Assembly: GCF_026020075.1 (NCBI RefSeq)
Contig: NZ_CP102772.1
Location: 806,001-870,000 of the forward strand
Direction of reading: 5' to 3'
DNA from: Bosea sp. NBC_00550
GTDB taxonomy: Bacteria; Pseudomonadota; Alphaproteobacteria; Rhizobiales; Beijerinckiaceae
Length of the DNA stretch: 64,000 bases
Both the position numbers and the translations under genes were made by a program. Numbering within the stretch: position 1 is the first letter of the stretch; every line of letters begins with the position of its first letter. Under the pieces are notes generated by a model. That model saw nothing but the letters and a program-made list of their open reading frames with translations. It did no database searches and was not told the origin of the DNA. Positions 18,934 through 31,700 of the stretch are shown piece by piece.

Positions 18934-21360
18934 ATGACTGGCTCGACGCCACGCGCTCCCTTCGTCCCAGGCGAGACCGGCACCTACCCGGTTCTGCCGC
19001 TGCGCGACATCGTCGTCTTCCCGCATATGATCGTCCCGCTTTTCGTGGGCCGCGAGAAGTCGATCCGCGCGCTCGAGGAGGTGGTGAAGACGGACGGGCT
19101 CATCCTGCTGGCGACCCAGAAGAACGCCGGCGACGATGACCCGCAGACCACGGACATCTACGAAATCGGCACGCTCGCCCGCGTGCTCCAGCTGCTCAAG
19201 CTGCCCGACTCCACCGTCAAGGTGCTGGTCGAGGGCGTCGGCCGCGCGAAGGCGCTTTCCTACTCGGCCGCCGAATCCTTCTATGAGGCGGAGGCTACCG
19301 GCCTTGCCGAGGAAGAGGGCAAGAAGGTCGAGGTCGAGGCGCTGGGCCGTTCGGTCGTCAGCGAGTTCGAGAGCTATGTAAAGCTCAACAAGAAGATCTC
19401 GGGCGAGATCGTCGCTGCGGTCTCGCAGATCGACGAGCCGACCAAGCTCGCCGACACCGTGGCCTCGCATCTGGCGGTCAAGATCGCCGATCGTCAGGGC
19501 GTGCTGGAGATCACCAACGTCGCCCACCGTCTGGAGAAGGTCCTGTCGCTCATGGAGAGCGAGATGTCCGTGCTCCAGGTCGAGAAGCGCATCCGCTCGC
19601 GCGTCAAGCGCCAGATGGAGAAGACCCAGCGCGAGTACTATCTCAACGAGCAGATGAAGGCGATCCAGAAGGAGCTGGGCGACGGCGAGGAAGGCCGTGA
19701 CGAGCTGGCCGAGCTGGAAGAGCGCATCGCCCGCACCAAGCTGACCAAGGAAGCCCGCGACAAGGCGACGGCGGAGCTGAAGAAGCTGCGCCAGATGTCG
19801 CCGATGTCGGCCGAGGCGACCGTCGTGCGCAACTATCTCGACTGGATGCTCGGCATTCCGTGGGGCAAGCGCTCGAAGATCAAGAAGGACCTCAACGCCG
19901 CTCAGCTGGTGCTGGATGACGATCACTTCGGTCTCGACAAGGTCAAGGACCGCATCGTCGAGTACCTCGCCGTGCAGCAGCGCACCAACAAGCTCGCAGG
20001 TCCGATCCTGTGCCTCGTCGGCCCTCCGGGCGTCGGCAAGACCTCGCTCGGCAAGTCGATCGCCAAGGCGACCGGGCGCGAGTTCGTGCGCATGTCGCTC
20101 GGCGGCGTGCGTGACGAGGCCGAGATCCGCGGTCACCGCCGCACCTATATCGGCTCGATGCCCGGCAAGATCATCCAGTCGATGAAGAAGGCCAAGACCT
20201 CGAACCCGCTCATCCTGCTCGACGAAATCGACAAGATGGGCCAGGACTTCCGCGGCGATCCCTCGGCGGCCCTGCTGGAGGTGCTCGACCCCGAGCAGAA
20301 CTCGACCTTCAACGACCATTACCTCGAGGTCGATTACGACCTGTCGAACGTGATGTTCGTCACGACGGCGAACACGCTGAACATCCCGCCGGCCCTGCTG
20401 GACCGGATGGAGGTGATCCGCATCGCCGGCTACACCGAGGAAGAGAAGACCGAGATCGCGCGCAAGCACCTGATCGCGAATGCGATCAAGAAGCACGGGC
20501 TGTCCGGCAAGGAGTGGTCGGTCACCGACGAGGCTCTGCAGACCCTGGTGCGGCGTTACACCCGCGAGGCCGGTGTCCGTAACCTCGAGCGCGAGATCTC
20601 CAACACGGTCCGCAAGGGCGTGAAGGACATCGTGCTCGGCAAGAAGCAAAAGGTCGTCGTCGACGAGACGCTGCTCGAGGAATATCTCGGCCCGCCGCGC
20701 TATCGCTACGGCATGGCGGAGACGGAGGATCAGGTCGGTGTCGTCACCGGTCTGGCCTGGACCGAGGTCGGCGGCGAGTTGCTGACGATCGAGGGCGTCA
20801 TGGTGCCCGGCAAGGGCCGCATGACCGTCACCGGCAACCTCCGGGACGTGATGAAGGAATCGATCTCGGCGGCGGCCTCCTATGTCCGCTCGCGGGCCGT
20901 CGATTTCGGCATCGAGCCTCCGCTCTTCGACCGGCGCGACATCCACGTCCACGTTCCCGAAGGGGCGACCCCGAAGGACGGGCCTTCGGCAGGTATCGCG
21001 ATGGCAACCGCCATCGTCTCGATCCTGACGGGCATCCCGACCAACCGCGACGTCGCCATGACCGGCGAGGTCACGCTGCGGGGCAGGGTGCTGCCGATCG
21101 GCGGCTTGAAGGAGAAGCTCCTGGCGGCGCTGCGGGGCGGCATCAAGAAGGTGCTGATCCCGGAGGAGAACGCCAAGGACCTGATCGACCTTCCCAAGTC
21201 GGTGAAGGACGGCATGGAGATCGTCCCGGTCTCGCGCATGGAGCAGGTGCTGAAGCATGCGCTGACCCGCCAGCCGGTTCCGATCGTCTGGGAAGAGGAT
21301 CTCAAGGCCGTGCCCGCTCCGAGTGCGGACGACGAGGCAGCGGGCGTCGTCGCCCACTGA
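18934..21360 (+). CDS. lon: ATP-dependent protease La (Lon)
   Basis: 808 aa. The substrate-binding N-domain begins [15 protein letters not shown], the AAA+ module has Walker [10 protein letters not shown] and Walker [11 protein letters not shown], and the C-terminal peptidase has the catalytic Ser in [14 protein letters not shown] with the Lys in [20 protein letters not shown] 18934 has AAGGA seven bases upstream and gives the usual family length; the reading frame stays open 270 bp further upstream without coding features. Confidence 0.97.
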   Translation: MTGSTPRAPFVPGETGTYPVLPLRDIVVFPHMIVPLFVGREKSIRALEEVVKTDGLILLATQKNAGDDDPQTTDIYEIGTLARVLQLLKLPDSTVKVLVEGVGRAKALSYSAAESFYEAEATGLAEEEGKKVEVEALGRSVVSEFESYVKLNKKISGEIVAAVSQIDEPTKLADTVASHLAVKIADRQGVLEITNVAHRLEKVLSLMESEMSVLQVEKRIRSRVKRQMEKTQREYYLNEQMKAIQKELGDGEEGRDELAELEERIARTKLTKEARDKATAELKKLRQMSPMSAEATVVRNYLDWMLGIPWGKRSKIKKDLNAAQLVLDDDHFGLDKVKDRIVEYLAVQQRTNKLAGPILCLVGPPGVGKTSLGKSIAKATGREFVRMSLGGVRDEAEIRGHRRTYIGSMPGKIIQSMKKAKTSNPLILLDEIDKMGQDFRGDPSAALLEVLDPEQNSTFNDHYLEVDYDLSNVMFVTTANTLNIPPALLDRMEVIRIAGYTEEEKTEIARKHLIANAIKKHGLSGKEWSVTDEALQTLVRRYTREAGVRNLEREISNTVRKGVKDIVLGKKQKVVVDETLLEEYLGPPRYRYGMAETEDQVGVVTGLAWTEVGGELLTIEGVMVPGKGRMTVTGNLRDVMKESISAAASYVRSRAVDFGIEPPLFDRRDIHVHVPEGATPKDGPSAGIAMATAIVSILTGIPTNRDVAMTGEVTLRGRVLPIGGLKEKLLAALRGGIKKVLIPEENAKDLIDLPKSVKDGMEIVPVSRMEQVLKHALTRQPVPIVWEEDLKAVPAPSADDEAAGVVAH

Positions 21361-21382
21361 CCTCTCGCGAGAGACATGAGAG

Positions 21383-21415
21383 CCGCCGGTGCGCAAGCGC
21401 CGGCGGTTTTCTTTT
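21383..21415 (+). terminator. Rho-independent terminator of lon
   Basis: Stem CCGCCGGTGC / GCGCCGGCGG with a GCAA tetraloop and a TTTTCTTTT tail, 22 bases after the lon stop. Confidence 0.9.
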
Positions 21416-21487
21416 GGGCGCGGGACAGGACGCATCGTGCCGCAAAGCGGGCCGGCGTCCTTAAGGAAGGGATATCGGGAGAAATGA

Positions 21488-21563
21488 TGGTGGGCGGTGA
21501 CGGGCTCGAACCGCCGACCCTCTCGGTGTAAACGAGATGCTCTACCAACTGAGCTAACCGCCC
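21488..21563 (-). tRNA. tRNA-Val (anticodon UAC)
   Basis: 76 nt including an encoded CCA. On the minus strand it reads GGGCGGTTAGCTCAGTTGG, anticodon loop TTTACAC giving UAC, and the T-loop GGTTCGAGCCC; the acceptor closes with ACCGCCC. Confidence 0.97.
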
Positions 21564-21680
21564 CCGGGCGCTTGCGTTTAAGGCTTCGGGAGCGGCATCG
21601 CAAGCGCTCTCGGCCGGCGCCCCTCACGAATCCACGGGCAAGGGCAGAATTCCGCCATCTTCATCGGCAGGCTGGCGCGT

Positions 21681-22145
21681 GTGAATACGCCATTCCTGAG
21701 CCGCTTGAATGTCCGCCGCCGCCTCTCGGCCGTCGCCGGCTTTTCCGTCATGCTGGGCGTGCAGCCTGCCTTCCCGCAATCGCTGCTGCCGGATGCGTTC
21801 TTCGCCGGTCGCCCGGCCTTCTCGCATCCCGAGCAGCCGGGCAAGCCGGCGAGCTGCGAGGACATCGCCGGGCAGCTGCCCGACTCGGTGCCGGCCGATT
21901 CGCGGGTAGACATGGCAATCGCGGGCGAGGTCAGTCTGGTTCGGACGGACGGCGCGCTTTGGTATGTCGCCATCTGCGCGGAGCCGGGCGTGCGCGTGCT
22001 CTGCGTGACCTACAGCGCCAACGACCTCAAACTGGGCGACAAGGCGATCCTGCGGGGCGGATATAACCGCCAGGACCGCCGCCATGTCCTGCTCGATCCC
22101 TGCCTCGCATCGCCTGCGAATGACGGCGGTGTCCCCGAGCCCTGA
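21681..22145 (+). CDS. Hypothetical exported protein
   Basis: 154 aa starting at GTG 21681. The N-terminus (RLNVRRRLSAVAGFSVMLGVQPAFPQS) is a plausible Sec signal peptide with cleavage near AFPQS. The mature part has three cysteines (CEDIAGQL, AICAEPG, VLCVTYS) plus a C-terminal DPCLAS, suggesting disulfides in the periplasm. A beta-rich pattern (DKAILRGGYNRQDRRHVLLDP) is compatible with a small OB-like fold. No family is recognised and the RBS is weak. Confidence 0.7.
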   Translation: MNTPFLSRLNVRRRLSAVAGFSVMLGVQPAFPQSLLPDAFFAGRPAFSHPEQPGKPASCEDIAGQLPDSVPADSRVDMAIAGEVSLVRTDGALWYVAICAEPGVRVLCVTYSANDLKLGDKAILRGGYNRQDRRHVLLDPCLASPANDGGVPEP

Positions 22146-22197
22146 GTGCCGGCGAAGGGGATTTTTCCCCAGAGGCAAATTTGCCGGCATCACGCGC

Positions 22198-22226
22198 TTG
22201 ACACTTCCGGCCGGGGGCAATACTCA
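22198..22226 (+). promoter_or_regulatory. Sigma-70 promoter of tRNA-Asp
   Basis: TTGACA, exactly 17 bases, then TACTCA, ending 36 bases before the tRNA. A near-consensus housekeeping promoter. Confidence 0.75.
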
Positions 22227-22262
22227 CCACGTCGCTGGCGGCGAATGCCTCAGCCGCCCTGC

Positions 22263-22339
22263 GCGGGCGTAGCTCAGTTGGTTAGAGTGCCGGCCTGTCA
22301 CGCCGGAGGTCGCGGGTTCGAGCCCCGTCGCCCGCGCCA
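22263..22339 (+). tRNA. tRNA-Asp (anticodon GUC)
   Basis: 77 nt with encoded CCA. Acceptor GCGGGCG/CGCCCGC, discriminator G, anticodon loop CTGTCAC giving GUC, T-arm GCGGGTTCGAGCCCCGT. Confidence 0.97.
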
Positions 22340-22781
22340 TATACTTCAAGGGCTTAGAGCTCTTCTCCCCTCGGCCGCTACACTTTTTCAAGTGAGGCCG
22401 TTACAATATCCGCCCCCGGTTTGTTCTGCGGAAATTTGCCTGGCTTTCGCGCTGGCTTGCGCCAACACCCCGACCTCGAGCGCGCTACTTTTCATAGAAC
22501 CACGCTAGTCATCCCGGGCTTGACCCGGGATCCATGCCAGAGCCTGCCTGGATGAGGTTCAGGCATGGATCCCGGATCTCCGCTTCGCTCCGTCCGGGAT
22601 GACCCGCGTTTCGACGAAAACGCAGCAGGCTCTAGGGTCGTCTGCCGGGTGTGGATCGGTCTCGGCTCGATATCCGCGGCATCATTGAAATCGCTGGCGC
22701 GCAGACCGGGGTACACGCCGTAAGGCTTTATCGCCTGCGTGGTGACAGCGCCGCCGGACGGCCGGGGCGCTGGGTTCCTTC
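22340..22781. other. Gene-free gap with one REP-like element
   Basis: This 442-bp stretch between tRNA-Asp and the convergent dihydropyrimidinase gene holds REP copy D (22508-22604). The remaining 180 bp on the hydantoinase side stays open on the minus strand (…KPYGVYPGLRASDFNDAADIEP…) but has no start signal or recognisable homology, so it is left unannotated. Confidence 0.6.
22508..22604. repeat. REP-like palindromic element, copy D
   Basis: GTCATCCCGGGCTTGACCCGGGATCCATGCC ... GGCATGGATCCCGG ... CGTCCGGGATGAC (longest form given by ends only: starts GTCATCCCGGGCTTGACC, ends CGTCCGGGATGACC). Sits between convergent transcripts. Confidence 0.8.
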
Positions 22782-25700
22782 TCAATCGAGCAAGACTGCG
22801 CCGGAATTCCGCTCGGGGTCGATATCCGCGACAAGCCTGCCCGCCGGGGCGGCTGCGGGGCCGCCTTTTCGGCTCAGCCAGCGCCCGGAGCCCGGATCGG
22901 CCCGCAGCGCGCCATCGGCCACGATGTCCTCGCCCCGGACGAGGACACGCTCCGGCCAGCCCGTGACGCTGCGGCCGGCGAAGGGCGTGAAGCCGGTTAG
23001 GTCATGCATCGCCGCGTCGGTGATCGTGACCGTCTTCTGCGGATCCCAGATCGCGATATCGGCGTCATAGCCCGGCAGAAGCGCGCCCTTGCCCGGCAGG
23101 TTGTAGATCGCGGCGGGCGCGGTCGCAGTCAGCTCGACGAAGGCCTCCACCCCCCGCCCGGCGAACTCAGGCCGGCCTTTCGAGACCAGCGCATCGAAGA
23201 GCAGCGGCAGCCGTGTCTCCAGCCCAGGCAGGCCATTGGCGATCTGCTTGAAGGTCGGGTTCGGGCCGGCCGAGAGTTTGCCGGTCTCGTCGAAGCGATA
23301 GGGCGCATGGTCGGACGAGACCGTCTGAATGTCGCCGAGCGCAAGAGCCTGCCAGAGCGCCTCCTGATCCGCCACCTCGCGCGGCGGCGGCGAGCACATC
23401 CACTTCGCGCCTTCCAGCCCGGGCTTGTCGAGATCGTGCCGGGTAAGGAAGAGATATTGGGGGCAGGTCTCGGCGAAGACCTTGAGCCCGCGTCCACGCG
23501 CTGCGCGGATCGCCTGCGCGCCCTCGGCGGTCGAGACGTGGAAGATCATGATCGGCTGGTCGAGCAGCTCGGCCGCCGTGATCAGCCGGTTGAAGGCTTC
23601 GGCCTCCGAGCCGCGCGGGTGGCTGATCGCATGGTATTTCGGCGCGACATAGCCCTTCTCGACCAGCTTCCTGCCCATCCAGGAGATCATGCCATGGTTC
23701 TCGGCGTGGACGCAGATCAGCGCCCGGTTCTGCCGCGCCGTCAGCAGCAGGTCGAGCAGGGGCTCGTCGTCGACCTTGATCAGGTCGTAGGTCATGAAGA
23801 CCTTGATCGAGGCGTGGCCCTCGCCGATCAGCGCCGGCAGATCCTGCTCGATCGTCTTGCGGTCGGGATTGGCGACGATGAGGTGGAAGGCGTAGTCGAT
23901 CAGCGCGCCGCGCCGGGCGAGCGCCGCATAGTCGTCGACGACCTGCCTGAGATCGAGGCCGCGATGCTGGGCGGCGAAGGAGATCAGCGTGGTGTTGCCG
24001 CCGAAGGCCGCCGAGGCCGTGGCGCTCTCGAAGGTGTCGGCGTTGAGCAGCCCGCCGGCCGAGACCTGCTCGACATGGGCGTGGGTGTCGATGCCGCCCG
24101 GCAGGACGAGCCTGTCGCTGGCGTCGATCTCGCGGGCGCCTTGCGCGAGGCCGAGGCCCAGCGCGGCGATCTTGCCGTCCTTGACCGCGACATCGGCCCG
24201 GAAGCTGCCGGTCGCGGAGCCGACAGTGCCGCCCCGAATGACCAGATCATAGGTTGTCGTCATGCTGCTTGCCTCTCGCATTCCACGGCCAGTTTGATCC
24301 TTGTCGAGCTCTCGTCCCGAGGAGCCGTGTAGCGGCGTCCCGAAGGATGGTCGAGATGGTCCCGGAGCCTCCTGAAACATCCTTCGAGACGCATTTCGCA
24401 ACTGATTCTTAGGATGAGGTTTCGTGGGCAGGCCCTTCTCAACGCACCATAATCGCGCCGATCGCCATCGCGACCGCGGCCTGGGTCGGGTCGATGACGG
24501 GGATGCCCAGCGCATCCTCCAGCGGCCTGCGGTGGCGCGCCATGCCGGCGCAGCCCATGACGATGGTGCCGGCGCCGTCCTCGTCCCGAAGCTCGCGCCC
24601 GATCGCGATCATGCGCTGCAGCGTGCCTTCGCCCGAGGCGCTTTCCGCGACCGACATTTCGAGCGGTCGTTCGCCCGCCAGCCGGTCCATCTGTCCGATC
24701 TGCCTGAGATAGCGGATGTGGCGCGGGATGGAGCGCGACTTGATCGCGATGACGCCGAAGCGGTCCGCCCGCGTCAGCGCCGTCAGCACGCCGCATTCCG
24801 CGATGCCGAAGACCGGGCTCGCCGTGCCCTCGCGCGCGACGTGAAGACCGGGATCGGAATAGCAGGCGATGACGAAGGCATCGATGTCGTTGGCGGCTTC
24901 GATCCGGCGGCGCAGGGGCAGGGTGACGCTCTCGACATGCTCTTGCGTCTCGATGCCGGCAGGACCCTCTCTGAGCGTCTCGCAGACGATCTCCGGCCCC
25001 TCCGCGAAGGTGAGCGGCACAAGCGCCTGCCGCAGCCCTTCCGTGACCGCTTCGTTCGAATTGGGGTTGATGACGAGGATGCGGGGGCGGCGGCTCATGG
25101 GCGAAGTCCTGAAAAGAATGACTCGGTACCTGCTGATTTTGCATCAAACCACGCAGTCATCCCGGGCTTGGCCCGGGATCCATCCCTGAGCCCTTCCGAT
25201 GGAGGCTGAGGCATGGATCCCGGCTGTTCGTCTCGCTCCGGCCGGGATGACCCGCGTTTCCGATCAAAAGCTGCATGGTCCAGGTTTCAACATGGCACCG
25301 CTCGCCCGTTCAGGCGACCTCTCTCGCCACCCAATCGGCCAGGATCGTGCAGGCGGCGAGGAAGTCGTCGATCTCCATCGCTTCCTGCGGATTGTGGCTG
25401 CCGTGCTCGTTGCGCACGAACAGCATGGCGATAGGCACGCCGGCCGCGGCGAAGGCGGCCGAATCATGGGAGGCCGGGCTGCCGAGCGGCATCGTCGCGA
25501 TGCCCTGGCGCGCCGCCGCCGCCTCGAGCCCGGAGACGATGGCGGGGTCGACCGGCCCGACGGCGGCGCTGGCGCGCGCGCCGAGTTCGAAGATCACGTG
25601 CCGGCGCGCCTCGATCTCGCGGACAGCCGCCGGCATCCTCGCCTCGACACGCTCCAGCACGGCGGAATCATAGGCGCGCACGTCGAGGCTGAAGGCGAAG

Positions 25701-28700
25701 CTGCCGGGAACCGTGGTCAGGCCATGAACGGCGGGGTCGGTGTGGAAGCGACCGAGCGTGACGGCCATCGGGAAGCCCGCCTCTTCCTCTTCCTGCCAGA
25801 GTCGGTCGATCATCACGGCGAATTCGGCGCCGGCCATGGCGGCGTCGCGGCGGAAGCGGCGCGGCGTGCCGACATGGTCGTGCCGCCCGATGATGCGCGC
25901 ATCCGGATAACGGAAATTGCCGGGCACGCCGGTGCAGATCGCGACCGGCAGCCCGGATTCGACCAGGCTCGGCGCCTGCTCGATATGGACTTCGAGGAAG
26001 GCCCGGATCGCAGCCGGATCGAGATGGCGCTGGCGCCGGCGGATCGCTGCGGAATCGCCGCCGCTGGCGTCGATGCTCGCCGCGAGCACGCGGCCGTCAT
26101 CGATGCGCCGCGCCTCCAGCGCGCCGTCCGGCAGCGTCCCGAGCGCCGAGCGGCTGCCGATATAGGAGACCTGGAACCAGACACTCTCCTCGGCCCGCAC
26201 ACCCATCGCGGTGACGTCGCAGCGCGGCTTAATGCCGAGCGCGCGCAGGGTCTCGATGACGACGAGCCCGGCGATGACGCCTGCCGCGCCGTCGAAATTG
26301 CCGCCATGCGGCACGCTGTCGAGATGCGAGCCCATCAGGATGCGCGGGGAGGCGGCATCGCGGCCCGGCAATGTGACATAGCTGTTGGCAGCGAAGTCAT
26401 GCGAGACGACGAGGCCGCGGTCCTTGCCGTGCTCTGCCAGCAGCCGGTGGCCGAAATCTTCGCCCGCGCCATAGGTGTCGCGCGTGATGCCGGGCTCGTC
26501 ACGGCTGCCGGCCGCCAGCCGGTCGAAGAGGGTCTTCGCCCAGTCGCGCTGGGCGGCGACGGCCTCGGCGATCGCCGTGTCGGCGCGGGGCGTCTGGACG
26601 GTTGCGGTCATGGTCGTCGTCGATCCGGTCGGTTGAGCCTGCGTCCGGCCGGGATCGATGATCCGCGGTGGACGCGATGTCGCTGCCGGCAGGCGGCCCT
26701 GAAACCTTGGGCCAGCCTGCGCGGCCGTACAATGGCGTCGCCTATGCGGAATTTCGGGGTGACATTCGCGTGTTGAATACCGCGGGAGCACTCAGGCTTG
26801 GCCGAGTTTGGCGGCCGTTTCGGCGGCAACGAGCCTGACTTCGCGCAGAAAGGCCTCGGCGGCGCGCGAGATCGGGCGCTTGCGCGAGCGGACGGCCGAG
26901 GCGATCACCTCGGAGGCCGGAACGAAGGGGCGGATCGCCAGCTCGTAATGCCCACAGAAGACCGGGGAGAGAGGGTCGACGACGGCGACGCCGACACCGC
27001 TTTCCGCGAGAACGCAGGCCGTGTTGCAATAGCGGACCTCGACGGAAAACTTGAACGGCACGTCGGCCTGGGCAAAGGCCTTGCGGACGATCGTGCCCAT
27101 GCGGGTGCCCTGTTCTAGGGCGATATAAGGCACCGCGCGCAGATCCTCCGGGGTGATTGCGGCTTTCGCGGCCAGCGGATGGTCTGGGCGCATGACGCAC
27201 ACCATGTTCCCGGCGAAGAACGTTTCGGAATCGAGACCCCGATCATCGTCCAGGCCCATGACAAAGCCGAGCTCCGCCGTGCCGTTCTCGACGCTCTCGA
27301 CGACGTTCTCGAAGCGCCGCACATCGAAGGAAACCCGCACCTTCGGGCGCTTGGCGAGGTAGTTGCGCAGCGCCGACGGGATGACGCCATAGCCCAGCGG
27401 CGGCGTGGCGATGATGCGGATATGGCCGGCGCGATTCTCCTTGATGTCCTGCAGCTTTGCCTCGAAGGCGGCATGCAGGCTGAAGATCGGGTCCGAATCC
27501 TTGTAGAGCATGCGTGCTTCGGCCGTCGGGAACAGCCGGTTGTTGACGCGCTCGAACAGCGGGAAGCCGACCTGGCTTTCGAGATGCTTGATCGCGTTGC
27601 TGACCGCCGGCTGCGACAGGCCGAGTTCATGCGCCGCGCGAACCGTCGTCTCGCAGCGGACGACGGCGCGCAGAAGCTCGATCTGGCGAAGGTTCATATG
27701 CCCGCTCCGAATAGAGTGGCCCCACTCTATTCGCTCCGCAAATCATATGCCAGCTTCAGGCCCAGCGCAGGCTCGGCGGAGCAAGCTCGTCCATGGAGCG
27801 CCCGGCCCAGTCTAGCGACGAGGCCTTGGCGAGCGCGCGCCGCTGCGCGGCTTCGAGCCCCTCGGAGGCCGCCGGGTAGTCCATGGTCACGACCTTGCCA
27901 TCGGCGACGATCTGCTTGCCCTGCACGAAGACATGGGCGACGGCGCGGTCGGCTGCGGCGTTGACGAGGCTCTTCAGCGGGTCGCGGGTCGGGCGCATCA
28001 TCGGGTGGGTCAGGTCGACCATGACGAGGTCTGCCTGGGCGCCCGTCGCCAGCCGGCCGATATCGTCCCGCCCGAGCAGCTTCGCCCCGCCCAGCGTCGC
28101 AGCGCGGAAGACCTGTCCCGTCGTCACCACCGCATGGCTTTCGCCGGTGATGCGCGCATAGACGCCGGCATGGCGCAATTCCTCCAGCATGTTGTGCGGG
28201 AAGCTGTCGGTGCCGATGCCGATATTGACCCCGGCCTTCAGATAGCGGCCGAGGTCGCGCAGCGTGAAACCGCGCCGGCCGAAGACGGTTGGGCAATGGG
28301 CCACCGAGGTGCCGGTCTCGGCGAGGCGCGCGAGATCAGTGCAGGTCGGCCAGCGCACCCAGGGATGGTCGTCGAGGAAGATGGCATGGGCAATCGAGGC
28401 GTTCGGCGCGAGGAAGCCGACGCTGTCCAGCCACTGGATCGGCGAAAGCCCGCTGCGGCGGACCATCTCGTGGAACTCGCTGATCGACTGGCCCGCATGG
28501 GTCTGGATCGGAATCTTGCGCTCGGCGGCGGCGGCGATCGAGGCGCGGAACAGCTCTTCCGTACAGGTGTCGATCTGGGCGGGGCAGGCGAGGCCGGATA
28601 GCCGGCCGGATTCATGGGCGAGGGCGGCGTCGATGACCTTGAAGGCCTCCTCCATCGCCTTGCGGCCGGCGGCATCGTCGAGCTCGTATTCGACGGTGTA

Positions 28701-31700
28701 GCCGTTGCGGGTGAACCAGCGGCCATTGCGGTACATCGGCGCCATCACCATGCGCAGGCCGCTTGCCGCGGCGCGGTCGAGCCAGCCATCGCTCGGGAAG
28801 GAGAGGTCGACCAGCGTGGTGACGCCGGACATCAGCAATTCCGACCAGGCGACATGGTTGAGATGCGGAATGCCCTCCGCATCGGCGCGGAACAGCCAGA
28901 GGAATTCATAGAGCGAGGAGTTGTAGAGCTTCGGCGTGCCGACCTCGTCGGTCATGCCCTTGTTGCCGGGCTCGCTCGACGGGTGGGAGTGGATATCGAC
29001 CAGGCCCGGCATGACCATGAAGCCCTTGCCGTCGATCTCGCGCGCCACCTCGCCGGCGAAGCCCTCGCCGAGATGAAGGATGCCGCTTGCGTCGAAGACG
29101 ACGTCGAGATTGCGCCGATAGACATGGTCGTCTGCGGCCGGGTCATAGGCGATGACGATGTCGGCGTTGCGGATGCGGGTGGTCATGGCTGGGTCTCGCT
29201 GCGATGGGAAGGCGGGGAGGGCGTCATGCCCGGGCTTGACCCGGGCATCTCGTGACGCGGAGGTTCGGGCGCCTCTCCCGGTTCGAGATTCTCGGGTCGA
29301 GCCCGAGAATGACGGCGGTTGCCCGTAAGTGGGCGCGCAGTGTCGCTCAGCCGTTCGCAGCCTTTTCCTGCGCGAGGAAGTGCTCGGCGATCTCCTTGCC
29401 CGTTGCAATCCAGACATCGCCATAGCCGCGGGCGCGCGCCAGGAAGTCGCGCATGATGCCGATCCGCATCGGCCGCCCCGAGACCTGCGGGTGCATCACC
29501 ATGGAGACGAGCCCGCCCCATTCGCGCGTCTGGTCGAGCTCGTCGTTCCAGATCGAAAGCACGTGCTCCTTCGGGAACATCGGGCGCGGCGAGAAGCGCT
29601 GCGACAGGCCATAGAGCCAGTCGTCGAACGACATGTTGACCGGCAGCTCGACGGGCCCCTTCGAGCCGTCGCGAAGCTTGTGGCGGTAGGGGCGGATGTC
29701 GTCGCGGAAGGAGGAGGAATAGACGATGCCCTTGTCGCGGAGATAGCCGAGCAGCTCGTCGTAGTTCTCGCCCGAAGGCGCGCGGTAGCCGATCGGCGTC
29801 ACCCCGAGGATGCGCTTGAAGATATCGAGCGTCTTGTCGATCTCCTCCTTGTCGGCGGTGAAGTCGTCGGGGTCCGGCCGCTTGTGCGAATAGCCGTGAT
29901 GGCCGACCTCGTGACCGTCCTTGACGATGGCCTCGCACATCCCAGGATGCACCTCGACCACCCAGCCGGGGATAAAGAAGGTCGCCTTGATCTCGACCGA
30001 GCGGAGATGGTCGAGGATCTTCGGAATGCCAACCCGCTCCTCGTAGCCGCCGAAGGACAGCGTCACCAGCCGGTCGGTGTTCTTGGCGTCGTATTGCAAC
30101 CAGGCGGTCTCGGCATCGACGTCGAAGGCCGGGAACACCGCGCACCGGTGTCCGGCCGGCCAGGGATAGTCCGGGGCCGGGTCGGCGGGGTTGGCGATGC
30201 GGTGGGGGAAGTCGGTGAGCATGGGCGTTCGTCTTTCGCTGGAAAGTGCCCGGCCTGCGGAGCCGGGCTCAACGGAGGCGGTCAGTTCTTGGCTTCGCTG
30301 TTGATCATGAGCTTGTCGACCTTGGCGTCGCCCAGCTCCCACTTCTTCAGCACGGCGGCATAGCTGCCGTCGGCGAGCATCTCGGTGAAGGCCTTGGCGA
30401 CGGCGTCGCGCAGTTCGGTATCCTTCTTGGCGAAGGCCAGGCCCTGGTAGACGGTGGTGAACGGCGTCCCCAGGATGGCGTAAGTGCCGGGCTCCTGATT
30501 CATCAGATAGGGCAGGGTCTCGCTGCCATGCACGGCGGCATCGAGGCGCGTTTGCCGGAGCTGGGTGCGCGCGTCGGCCGAGCCTTCCGTGCCGACGATC
30601 TGGAGCGCGGGCTTGCCCTTCGCTTCGCAGTTTTCCTTGCTCCAGCCCTCCATCTCCTTGGGAAAGGAGGTGCGGCGGCTGGCGCCGACCTTCTTGCCGC
30701 AGAGGGCGGCGAGGTCCTTGAACTCGTCCTTGCGGTCGGCATTGGTGTAGAACTGCGCGCCCGACGCCAGATAATCGACGAAATCCAGCGTCTCGCGCCG
30801 CCCCGGCAGATCGCTCATGCCCGACAGGATCATGTCCACGCGGCCGGTGGTCAGCGCCGAAACCATTTGCTCGAAGCTGATCTCCTCCCATTTGACGGCG
30901 ATGCCGAGCTTCTTGCAGAGCGCTTCGCCGAGATCGATGTCGAGGCCGGTCAGCTTCGAGGTCTTGGGGTCCTTGAATTCCAGCGGCGGATAGTTCGGCA
31001 CGTTGGCGACGACGAGCGCCTTCTTTTCCAGGATTCGGGCTGGCAGGCTCTGGGCCTGGGCGAGGCCGGCGGCAGCCCAGAACGCTATGGCCGAAAGGCC
31101 GAGCAGGATGGATTTCGACATGGTTTTCCCCTTTTTATCGTCAGTGTCTGACGGCATTGATGAAGGTGCGGGTGCGCGGCTCCTTCGGATCGACCAGCAC
31201 TGCGCGTGGATCACCGAGTTCGACGATCTGGCCCTGGTCCATGAAGGCGACGCGATGGCCGACATCGCGTGCGAAGCCGAGTTCGTGCGTCACGCAGATC
31301 ATGGTCATCCCGCTTTCCGCGAGATCGCGCATCACCTTCAGCACTTCCGAGACCAGCTCGGGATCCAGCGCCGAAGTCGGCTCGTCGAAGAGCAGGAGCT
31401 CCGGACGCATCGCGAGCGACCGCGCGATGGCGACGCGCTGCTGCTGGCCGCCGGAAAGCTGGGAGGGGTAGGCGTCGCGCTTGTCCGAGAGCCCGACCCG
31501 CTCGAGCAGCGCGAGCGCACGCTCCGTCGCGTCCCTGGCGGGCTCTCCGAGCACCTGCACCGGCCCCTCGACGATGTTCTGCAGGGCGGTCAGATGCGGG
31601 AACAGATTGAAGCGCTGGAACACCATGCCGATCGAGCGGCGCTGGCGGGCGATCGCGGCGTCGTCGAGCTCGTAGAGCTTGTTGCCCTCGCGGTGGTAGC